Shown piece after piece: positions 25,707 through 33,047 of a DNA stretch of 64,000 bases (position 1 is the stretch's first letter; each line of letters begins with the position of its first letter). The notes beneath the pieces are model-generated. The model was not told the origin of the DNA. It did no database searches and saw only the letters and a list, made by a program, of their open reading frames with translations. The stretch is from Acidimicrobiales bacterium (GTDB taxonomy: Bacteria > Actinomycetota > Acidimicrobiia > Acidimicrobiales > VFJN01): contig DATHJB010000043.1 of assembly GCA_035316325.1 (NCBI GenBank), positions 30,529-94,528 of the forward strand, given 5' to 3'. The translations under genes and the position numbers were made by a program.

Positions 25707-26411
25707 GTGGCGGACGACGAGGCGCAGGAACCCGACGTCCCGGCCGAGGACGACGACGAGCCCGCCGCGGAGGACGAGCCCGCCGACGGTGGCGATGGCG
25801 GTGGGGGATCGCGGCGGGGTTGGATCGTCGGGGGAGTCGCGGCGGTCGCGGTCGCCTGTCTCGTCGGGCTCGTCGTGGTGGTGCGGTCGGGCGACGACGA
25901 CTCCGCGGAGCCGGGGACGACCACGACGACGGAGGCCGCCGACGACGAGGGGGACGTGACCACGCCGTCGTCGGAGCCACCGGCCGACGGGGAGGAGCCG
26001 GTGCCGGGCCCGGCCGGGCTCGTACCGGTGGATGGGGAGCCGTGGGAGCCGGCCGACGTGGGGATCGGCGGGAGCGCCCACGGCGAGACGTTCGTGTCGG
26101 AGCCGATCGGCGGCTGCGAGGGCGGCGCCACCCGCACCGTCACCTACGACCTCGGCGGCGGCTACACCCGCCTCGACGGCACCCTCGGCCTGGCCGACGA
26201 CTCGGCGCCCGGCGTGACCGTCGAGATCCGCTTCTCGCTCGACGGCGCCGAGGTGTACTGGCGCTCCTTCGTCGTGGGTGAGGCCAGCCGCATCCAGCTC
26301 GACCTCACCGGCGCCCGGCAGCTCACCGTCACCGCCACCCGGGTCTTCGGCGGCGACACCGCCCCCGACGCCTGCGCCCGCGCCGCCCAGGCCGACCTCA
26401 TGCTCACCTGA
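25707..26411 (+). CDS. Membrane-anchored protein with NPCBM-like domain
   Basis: 234 residues from GTG 25707. A very acidic cytosolic start (about 1-33), one membrane helix (about 38-60), a Thr/Glu/Pro-rich linker, then a C-terminal beta-sandwich (about 115-234). That domain reads YTRLDGTLGLADDSAPGVTV, FSLDGAEVYW and LDLTGARQLTVTATR, a pattern close to NPCBM carbohydrate-binding modules. It may bind glycans outside the cell. Its plan matches the protein at 2843-3643. It precedes the rhamnose genes but on the opposite strand. Confidence 0.72.
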   Translation: MADDEAQEPDVPAEDDDEPAAEDEPADGGDGGGGSRRGWIVGGVAAVAVACLVGLVVVVRSGDDDSAEPGTTTTTEAADDEGDVTTPSSEPPADGEEPVPGPAGLVPVDGEPWEPADVGIGGSAHGETFVSEPIGGCEGGATRTVTYDLGGGYTRLDGTLGLADDSAPGVTVEIRFSLDGAEVYWRSFVVGEASRIQLDLTGARQLTVTATRVFGGDTAPDACARAAQADLMLT

Positions 26412-26425
26412 ACGCCGGCCGGCGG

Positions 26426-27634
26426 TCAGTCGACCAGGGCGCGGGTGATCTCGGCGACGGTGGGGGCGCCGACGAGGGCCATGGTGCGGCGGACGTCGGC
26501 GTCGAGGAGGGCGAGGGCCTTGTCGACGCCACGCTCGCCGCCGGCGCCGAGGCCGTAGAGGTAGGCGCGCCCGGCCATGCAGGCGGTGGCCCCCAGCGCC
26601 AGGGCCTTCACGATGTCGCTGCCTCGCCGGACGCCGCCGTCGCACAGCACCGGGGCCGCGTCGCCCACCTCCTGCACCACCGGCTCGACCAGGTCGAGTG
26701 GGGTCGGCGCGGTGTCGAGCTGCCGGCCGCCGTGGTTGGACAGGGCGATCGCGTCGACCCCGGCGTCGACGGCCAGGCGGGCGTCCTCCACGGTCTGGAT
26801 GCCCTTCACGACGATCGGGCCGTCCCAGATCGTGCGCATCCAGTCGAGGTCGCGCCACGACAGCGACGGGTCGAACTGGGAGTTGACGTACTCGGCCAGT
26901 GAGACGGCGTCGCTGCCGTCGCCCACCTCCCGGGTGACCACGTTGGCGAACTTGATCGGCTCGGACCGCACGAACGCCCACGTCCAGGCCGGGTGCACGG
27001 CCCCGTCGACCAGCGTGCCCAGCCCGATCTTCGGCGGCAGCGAGAAGCCCCGGCGGACGTCGCGCTCGCGCTTGCCGAGCACGGCCGTGTCGACGGTGAC
27101 CACGAGCGCCTCGTAGCCGGCGGCCGCGGCCCGGCGGATCAGCTCCTCGACCAGACCCCGGTCGCGCCACACGTACACCTGGAACCAGCGGGGCCCGTCG
27201 CTGACCGCCGCGACCTCCTCGATCGAGCGGGTGGCCAGCGTGGACAGCGTGTAGGTGAGCCCCGCCTTCGCCGCCGACCGGGCGACGGCCAGCTCACCCT
27301 GGGGATCGGCGATGCGGCCGAACCCGGTGGGGGAGAGCACCAGCGGCAGCGGCAGGCGGCGGCCCAGCAGGGTGGTCGACGGGTCGACCTCGGCGACGTC
27401 GCGCAGCACCCGGGGCCGGAAGCCGAGCCGGGCGAAGGCGTCGCTGTTGGCGGCCAGGGTGCGCTCGTCCTCGGCGGCGCCGTCGATGTAGTCGAACACG
27501 CCGCGGGGCAGGCGCCGCCGGGCGATCGACCGCAGGTCGCCGATCGACGCCGCCCGGTTGAGCCGCCGCACGACGGGGTCGAGCTCGAGCGCCCGGAACT
27601 GGAGCACCGAACGGAGCGTCTCGACCATGCCCAT
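26426..27634 (-). CDS. FMN-dependent alpha-hydroxy acid dehydrogenase (L-lactate dehydrogenase type)
   Basis: 402 residues, last gene of the rhamnose operon, with ATG overlapping the regulator's stop (ATGA). The FMN barrel family is clear: VFDYIDGAAEDE near the start (Tyr), VVKGIQTVEDARLAVDAG, active-site SNHGGRQLD (His) and CDGGVRRGSDIVKAL. Relatives oxidise L-lactate, glycolate or mandelate. Because RhaEW produces L-lactate from rhamnose, oxidation of lactate to pyruvate (an LldD role) is the best reading. Mycofactocin-type oxidases are close relatives but no mycofactocin genes are here. Confidence 0.85.
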   Translation of the reverse strand: MGMVETLRSVLQFRALELDPVVRRLNRAASIGDLRSIARRRLPRGVFDYIDGAAEDERTLAANSDAFARLGFRPRVLRDVAEVDPSTTLLGRRLPLPLVLSPTGFGRIADPQGELAVARSAAKAGLTYTLSTLATRSIEEVAAVSDGPRWFQVYVWRDRGLVEELIRRAAAAGYEALVVTVDTAVLGKRERDVRRGFSLPPKIGLGTLVDGAVHPAWTWAFVRSEPIKFANVVTREVGDGSDAVSLAEYVNSQFDPSLSWRDLDWMRTIWDGPIVVKGIQTVEDARLAVDAGVDAIALSNHGGRQLDTAPTPLDLVEPVVQEVGDAAPVLCDGGVRRGSDIVKALALGATACMAGRAYLYGLGAGGERGVDKALALLDADVRRTMALVGAPTVAEITRALVD

Positions 27635-28380
27635 CAGAGGACCTCCCAGTGCTCCCGGTAGGGGTCGAGGCGCTCGTCGGCCGGGTCGAGCTCGGTGACG
27701 AGGACGTCGATCCGGTCGGGGAACAGGCCCCGCGCCACGCCCCGCTTGCCGAGCTTGCTGGAGTCCATGGCCACGATCACCTCGCCGGCGACGTCGGCCA
27801 GCGCCTGCTTCACCTCGGCGTCCTCGAGCGTCATCTCCGAGGTGCCGTAGCGCGTGTGGACCGCCGCCGCCGACACGAACAGCCGCCGCAGCAGCAGCTG
27901 GCGCGCCGAGTGGGTGGCCAGCGGGCCCACCAGGCTGCCGCTCCGCGGGTCGAGCTGGCCGCCGGTGAGCAGGGCGGTGACGCCGGGCTTGTTCTGGAGG
28001 GCGTTGAACGTGTCGGGCCCGTTGGTGACCACGGTGAGGTCGACGACGCCGCCGAGGTGGGAGGCGATCCCCTGGACGGTGCTGGAGGCGTCGACGCCGA
28101 TCGCGCCGCCGTCGCCGACCAGCTCGGCCAGCTTGGCGGCGATGCGGCTCTTGGCCCGGGGGTGGCGGGTGAAGCGCTCGGCGAACGGCTCCGCTCCGAT
28201 GCTCACCGCCCCGCCGCGGATGCGCCGGACGACCCCCTGCTCGGCGAGGATGTCGAGGTCGCGGCGGATGGTCATCTCGCTGACGTCGAACTCGGTCGCC
28301 AGCTCACCGACCTTGGCCTTCCCGGCCCGCCGCACCTCGGCCTCGATGCGCTGCAGGCGGATGAGGGCGTCGACGCTCAT
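27634..28380 (-). CDS. DeoR-family regulator of the rhamnose genes
   Basis: 248 residues. The N-terminal HTH has VGELATEFDVSEMTIRRDLD followed by LAEQGVVRRIRGGA, the DeoR signature. The C-terminal sugar-phosphate domain has GDGGAIGVDASSTVQGIA and VVTNG. It sits inside the operon between rhaB and the lactate-type dehydrogenase, with four-base overlaps on both sides. The likely ligand is rhamnulose 1-phosphate or a later intermediate. Likely sites are the matching promoters at 35670-35704 and 42112-42146. Confidence 0.9.
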   Translation of the reverse strand: MSVDALIRLQRIEAEVRRAGKAKVGELATEFDVSEMTIRRDLDILAEQGVVRRIRGGAVSIGAEPFAERFTRHPRAKSRIAAKLAELVGDGGAIGVDASSTVQGIASHLGGVVDLTVVTNGPDTFNALQNKPGVTALLTGGQLDPRSGSLVGPLATHSARQLLLRRLFVSAAAVHTRYGTSEMTLEDAEVKQALADVAGEVIVAMDSSKLGKRGVARGLFPDRIDVLVTELDPADERLDPYREHWEVL

Positions 28381-29690
28381 CGGGTGGCGGTCCTTTCGGG
28401 GGTGAGGCCCAACGCCATGCCCTGGACCAGGGCGTTGCCGAGGGCCGTGGCCTCGACGGGGCCGGCGGCGACGGGCAGGCCGGTCTGCTCGGCGAGGCGG
28501 CGGCGGTAGAGGGCCGACCGAGCGCCGCCGCCGATGACTTCCACGTTCTGTCTTCGCTGAGCCGGGTATGGCCGGCTCAGCGAAGACAGAAGCACCCGGG
28601 CCGTGGCGTCGACCATCGACTCGACGATCGTGCGGACCACCACGGGCGGCGGCGTGGAGCGGGGGAGGCCGGCCGCCCGGGTGACCTCGCCGAGCATGTC
28701 GTCGGGGTGGAGGAAGCGGGTGTCGGTGACGTCCACGATCGTCCCATCGTGCTCCACGGCGGCCGCCGCGGCGAGCAGGTCGTCGATCGGCGGGTCGCCC
28801 CAGGCCGGGCGGCACCCCTCGATCAGCCAGCTGCCGGCCAGGTTCTTGAGGAAGCGGATGCCGCCGAGGGCGCCGGCCTCGTTGGTGAAGTTGGCGAGCC
28901 GCGCCCACTCGGCCAGCTCGGGTGCGGGCTGCTCCCGGCCGACCAGCATCCAGGTGCCCGCGGAGACGAACGCCGCCCTCGGGCCCAGGTCGAGGGCGGC
29001 GACCGCCGAGGCGGTGTCGTGCCCGCCGACCAGGTGGACCGGGACGCCCTCCCAGGTGCCGACCCGGGTGCCGGCCGGCTCGATCGGGGCGAGCAGCATG
29101 GGGTCGACGCCGATCGCCTCCAGGAGCGCGGGCGACCAGTCGCCGGTGGCGAGGTCGACCAGCGCCGTGGTGCCGGCACTGGTGCGCTCGGCGTGGACCT
29201 CGCCGGTGAGGTGGTGGGCGAGGAGCTCGGGGAGGAGCACGACGTGCCGGGCCCGGGCCAGCTCGGCGCGGTCGTGGACGGCCAGCTGGAACAGCGTGTT
29301 GAACGGCTGCAGCTGGACCCCGGTGGTCCGGTAGAGGGCGACCTCGCCGAGGCGGTCGACGATCGTGCGGTAGCCGTCGGTGCGGGGGTGCCGGTACGAG
29401 AACGGCGGGGCGACCAGGCGACCGTCGGCGTCGAGGAGCCCGTAGTCGACGCCCCAGGTGTCGATCCCGATCGACGCCACCGGCCCGGCGGCCCGGGCGA
29501 GCTGCAGGCCCCGGATCATCTCGTCGACCAGGCGGTCCCAGTCCCAGCGGCCGTCGGGGGTCGGTTGGTGGGCGTGGCGGTGGACGACCTCCAGCCGGGC
29601 CGACGGCAGGTCGACCCGGCAGACCCGGATCGACGCCGCGCCGAAGTCGACGGCGACGACCGTGGTGACCTCGCCGGCGCCCCCGGTCAC
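28377..29690 (-). CDS. rhaB: Rhamnulokinase
   Basis: 437 residues from GTG 29690, overlapping the rhaI stop (GTGA). FGGY-type sugar kinase: phosphate motif VAVDFGAASIRV, IGIDTWGVDYGLLD, LVGGHDTASAVAAL, FVSAGTWMLVG and adenosine motif VIGGGARSALY followed by ATALGNALVQG. It phosphorylates L-rhamnulose to the 1-phosphate. Residues encoded by 28546-28591 (SSLSRPYPAQRRQN region) come from a perfect 20-bp-arm palindrome that replaces the helix normally found before the IGGG motif, yet the reading frame and spacing are kept. This could affect activity. Confidence 0.9.
   Translation of the reverse strand: MTGGAGEVTTVVAVDFGAASIRVCRVDLPSARLEVVHRHAHQPTPDGRWDWDRLVDEMIRGLQLARAAGPVASIGIDTWGVDYGLLDADGRLVAPPFSYRHPRTDGYRTIVDRLGEVALYRTTGVQLQPFNTLFQLAVHDRAELARARHVVLLPELLAHHLTGEVHAERTSAGTTALVDLATGDWSPALLEAIGVDPMLLAPIEPAGTRVGTWEGVPVHLVGGHDTASAVAALDLGPRAAFVSAGTWMLVGREQPAPELAEWARLANFTNEAGALGGIRFLKNLAGSWLIEGCRPAWGDPPIDDLLAAAAAVEHDGTIVDVTDTRFLHPDDMLGEVTRAAGLPRSTPPPVVVRTIVESMVDATARVLLSSLSRPYPAQRRQNVEVIGGGARSALYRRRLAEQTGLPVAAGPVEATALGNALVQGMALGLTPERTATR
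28546..28591. repeat. Perfect palindrome inside rhaB
   Basis: Arms of 20 bases (28546-28565 and 28572-28591) are exactly complementary with a 6-base loop GTATGG. It lies in the coding sequence, which is rare for a structure this strong. It could be a mobile palindromic element captured in frame or an internal attenuator between rhaB and the last two genes. Confidence 0.85.
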
Positions 29691-30979
29691 AGGCCGGTCG
29701 CGACCGTGTCGCTGCCCCGGGCTGCGATGGTGGCCGCCCGGTAGCCGAGGGCGCGGTAGGTGGCCAGGGGGTCGAGGGCGGCGCCGTTGCGGCGGCGGGC
29801 CTCGGCGACCAGCGGCCGGACGTCGGTGCGCCACGCCCGGTGCAGCACCTCGGCGGCCCGGGCGGGGTCGTTGGCCTCCTGGGCGTCACGCAGCGACGGC
29901 CGGTCGAGGCACAGCGCCTGCGCCAGCGCGTGCTGGATGGCGTCGCTCGCCTGGATCAGGTCCTCGAGCGGGTCCTTGAGGTTGTGGCTCTCGTCGATCA
30001 TGTAGGCGAGCTCGGGCATCCGCCCACCACCGGCTTCGAGCAGCTCCAGCACGATGAGGTACAGCTGGAACGGCGTGATCGACCCGACGGTGAGGTCGTC
30101 GTCGCCGTACTTCGAGTCGTTGAAGTGGAACCCGCCGAGGCGGCCCACCATCGCCAGGCGCGACACCACCTGCTCGATGTTGGTGTTGGGCAGGTGGTGG
30201 CCCAGGTCGACCAGGCACCTGGCCCGGTCGCCGGTGCCCTGGGCGAGGAGCAGCGACGTGCCCCAGTCGTTGTTGACCGACGAGTAGAAGGCCGGCTCGA
30301 AGGGCTTGTGCTCCACGTAGAGCTCCCAGTCGGCGGGCAGGTGGGCGTAGATCTCCTGCAGCCCCGCCAGCACCCGCTCGAACTGGCCCCGGAACGACGC
30401 CTGGCCGGGGTGGTTCATCCCGTCGGCCAGCCACACCGTGAGTGCCCGCGACCCCAGGGCGACGCCGAGGTCGACCACGTAGCGGTTGTGCTCGACGGCG
30501 GCCTCCCGCACCGCGGGGTCGGTGTTGGCCAGGCTCCCGAACTTGTAGGACACGGCGCCGTCGCGGGTGGTCGACGGGTTGTCCTGGAAGGTGTTGGAGT
30601 TCATGGCGTCGAAGCCGATGCCCCGCTCCTCGGCGTGGCGGCGCAGGGCCGCGGCACCGACGCCGAGGCCGGGGTCGTCCCAGGGGACGTGCAGGCTGAC
30701 GGTGGGGTTGGCACCGGTCAGGGCGTGCAGCGCGGCGACGTCGTCGATCTTCTCGTAGGTGTCGCGGGGCTCGCCGCCGCCGGGGAAGCGGCCGAAGCGG
30801 GTGCCGCCGGTGCCGACCGCCCACGACGGCGCGGCCACGCTGAAGCGGGCGACCTCGGCGATCACGGCCTCGCCGTCGACCCCCGTGCGGCCCACGACGT
30901 CGAGCGTGTGCGCCAGGTCGGGCTCGTGCCAGGCCCGCCGCAGCTCGTTCTCCTCCTGGACCCTGGTCGGATCGATCAT
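29687..30979 (-). CDS. rhaI: L-rhamnose isomerase
   Basis: 430 residues, the same length as the Pseudomonas-type isomerase rather than E. coli RhaA. Metal-site segments are visible: LYVEHKPFEPAFYSSV (Glu), LVDLGHHLPNTNIEQ (Asp, His), and GGFHFNDSKYGDDDL (His, Asp). AMNSNTFQDNP and HVPWD are also typical. It converts L-rhamnose to L-rhamnulose using Mn or Co. A good ribosome site (GAGGGG) lies just before its ATG, 22 bases after the RhaEW stop. Confidence 0.94.
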   Translation of the reverse strand: MIDPTRVQEENELRRAWHEPDLAHTLDVVGRTGVDGEAVIAEVARFSVAAPSWAVGTGGTRFGRFPGGGEPRDTYEKIDDVAALHALTGANPTVSLHVPWDDPGLGVGAAALRRHAEERGIGFDAMNSNTFQDNPSTTRDGAVSYKFGSLANTDPAVREAAVEHNRYVVDLGVALGSRALTVWLADGMNHPGQASFRGQFERVLAGLQEIYAHLPADWELYVEHKPFEPAFYSSVNNDWGTSLLLAQGTGDRARCLVDLGHHLPNTNIEQVVSRLAMVGRLGGFHFNDSKYGDDDLTVGSITPFQLYLIVLELLEAGGGRMPELAYMIDESHNLKDPLEDLIQASDAIQHALAQALCLDRPSLRDAQEANDPARAAEVLHRAWRTDVRPLVAEARRRNGAALDPLATYRALGYRAATIAARGSDTVATGL

Positions 30980-31001
30980 GGTTCCCCTCTTCCCCCGGGA
31001 C

Positions 31002-33047
31002 TCAGCGGACGAACGCCATCGGCACGCCGCCGTCCACGGGCACGATGCTGCCCGTCGTCAGGGCCAGGTCGCCACCCACCAGGGCGAACACGGCGGCGGC
31101 GACGTGCTCGGGCAGCACCTCCTGCTGGAGCAGCGTGCGGCCGGCGTAGAAGCGGCCCAGCTCCTCGGGCGGCACCCCGTAGACCTTGGCCCGCTCCTCG
31201 CCCCACCCGCCCGAGAAGATGCCGGAGCCGCGCACCACACCGTCGGGGTTGACGCCGTTCACCCGGATGCCGGCGGGCCCCAGCTCGGTGGCGAGCAGCC
31301 GCACCTGGTGGGCCTGGTCGGCCTTGGCGGCGCCGTAGGCCACGTTGTCCTTCCCGGCGACCACGGCGTTCTTCGACACCACGTACACGATGTCGCCGCC
31401 CGTGCCCTGGTCGAGCATCGTGCGGGCGGTCTCCCGGCTCACCAGGAACGAGCCGCGGGCCATCACGCTGTGCTGGACGTCCCAGTCGGCGGCGGTGGTG
31501 GCGAGCAGCGGTTTGGAGATGGAGAGGCCGGCGTTGTTCACCACGAGGTCGACACCGCCGTAGGCGACGCCGGCCTCGGCGACGAGGCGGGTGATCGCGG
31601 CCTCGTCGGCCACGTCGACCGCGACGGGGACGGCGACGTCGGCCCCGCCCAGGGCCTCGGCCAGCGCGGCCGCGCCCTCGTGGTCGCGGTCGGCCAGCAC
31701 CACCGCGGCGCCCTCGGCCGCGAGCCGCACCGCGATGGCCTTCCCGATGCCCGACGCCGCGCCCGTCACCAGCGCCACGCGCCCGGCCAGCGGCCGCGGC
31801 GGGGGGAGCCGCCGCAGCTTGGCCTCTTCGAGCGCCCAGTACTCGATGCGGAACTTCTCGGCCTCGTCGATCGGGGCGTAGGTGGACAGCGCCTCGGCGC
31901 CGCGCATCACGTTGACGGCGTTGAGGTAGAACTCGCCGGCGATGCGGGCGCTGCGGGCGTCGGCGCCGAAGCTGAACATGCCGACGCCGGGCACCAGCAC
32001 GATCGCCGGGTCGGCACCCCGCATCGGCGGCGAGTCGGGCCCGGCGTGGCGGGCGTAGTAGGCCGAGTAGTCGTCGCGGTAGGCCTGGTGCAGCTCGCGC
32101 AGCTCGGCCACCAGCTCGTCGAACGGCGTGCCCCGCGGCAGGTCGAGCAGCAGCGGCCGCACCTTGGTGCGCAGGAAGTGGTCGGGGCACGACGTGCCCA
32201 GCTGCACCAGGCGAGGGGCCTCGGTGCGGGCGAGCAGGTCGAGCACTGCGGGGTCGCTGGTGAACCGCCCGACGACCCGACCGTCGGTGGAGCACAGACC
32301 CCGGACGTGGGGTGCGAGCCGGGCGGCGAGGGCGTGCCGGTCAGCGCCGGGGAGCGGTTCGTAGCCGGGGCGGAGCTCGCCGAAGGGATCGGGGCGGCCC
32401 CGCTCGCGGATGAACCGCTCGGCCTGGTCGATCACCGCCAGCGACGTGGCGCGGCAGCCGTCGGCGGTGTCGGCCCACGTGGTCAGGCCGTGCCCGCCGA
32501 GCACCACGCCCCGCAGGCCGGGGTTGTCGTGCTGCAGCGCCCGCAGCTGCAGGCCCAGCTCGAAGCCGGGACGGCGCCACGGCACCCAGGCCACCTCCCG
32601 CCCGAAGCACTCCTTGGTCAACGACTCGCCGTCGGCGGCGGCCGCCAGGGCGATGACGGCGTCGGGGTGCAGGTGGTCGACGTGGCGGGCGTCGAGGAGG
32701 GCGTGCATGGCCGTGTCGATCGACGGCGCCGCCCCCGCCGGGCCGAAGCCGCAGTGGGCGAACAGACCGACGACCTCGTCCTCGTGCTCGGGCCCCCGGT
32801 AGGCGCCCTCGATCGCCCGCACCCGGTCGAGCCGCAGCCAGGCCAGGCCCTCCGGCGTGAGCGTGCCGAGGTCGCCGCCCGAGCCCTTCACCACCAGCAC
32901 GTCGGTGGGCTCACCGGTGACCGGATCGTCGACGGACGTCTTGCACGACGTGTTGCCGCCGCCGTGGTTCGTGACCCGCGGGTCGGCCCCGAGGGCGTGC
33001 GAGCGCTCCAGCAGGGCCTCGACCTCGGTGTGAGCGGGGGCGTCCAT
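31002..33047 (-). CDS. rhaEW: Bifunctional rhamnulose-1-phosphate aldolase / L-lactaldehyde dehydrogenase
   Basis: 681 residues. The class II aldolase half (about 1-390) has NHGGGNTSCKT, the zinc-binding HLHPDAVIALAA and GGHGLTTWAD. The short-chain dehydrogenase half (about 425-681) has VTGAASGIGKA, NNAG, Ser in VVSKNAV and YGAAKA. Known fusions of this kind split rhamnulose 1-phosphate to dihydroxyacetone phosphate and L-lactaldehyde, then oxidise lactaldehyde to L-lactate. ATG 33047 overlaps the rhamnosidase stop (TGATG); GTG 33050 is an alternative. Confidence 0.93.
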   Translation of the reverse strand: MDAPAHTEVEALLERSHALGADPRVTNHGGGNTSCKTSVDDPVTGEPTDVLVVKGSGGDLGTLTPEGLAWLRLDRVRAIEGAYRGPEHEDEVVGLFAHCGFGPAGAAPSIDTAMHALLDARHVDHLHPDAVIALAAAADGESLTKECFGREVAWVPWRRPGFELGLQLRALQHDNPGLRGVVLGGHGLTTWADTADGCRATSLAVIDQAERFIRERGRPDPFGELRPGYEPLPGADRHALAARLAPHVRGLCSTDGRVVGRFTSDPAVLDLLARTEAPRLVQLGTSCPDHFLRTKVRPLLLDLPRGTPFDELVAELRELHQAYRDDYSAYYARHAGPDSPPMRGADPAIVLVPGVGMFSFGADARSARIAGEFYLNAVNVMRGAEALSTYAPIDEAEKFRIEYWALEEAKLRRLPPPRPLAGRVALVTGAASGIGKAIAVRLAAEGAAVVLADRDHEGAAALAEALGGADVAVPVAVDVADEAAITRLVAEAGVAYGGVDLVVNNAGLSISKPLLATTAADWDVQHSVMARGSFLVSRETARTMLDQGTGGDIVYVVSKNAVVAGKDNVAYGAAKADQAHQVRLLATELGPAGIRVNGVNPDGVVRGSGIFSGGWGEERAKVYGVPPEELGRFYAGRTLLQQEVLPEHVAAAVFALVGGDLALTTGSIVPVDGGVPMAFVR

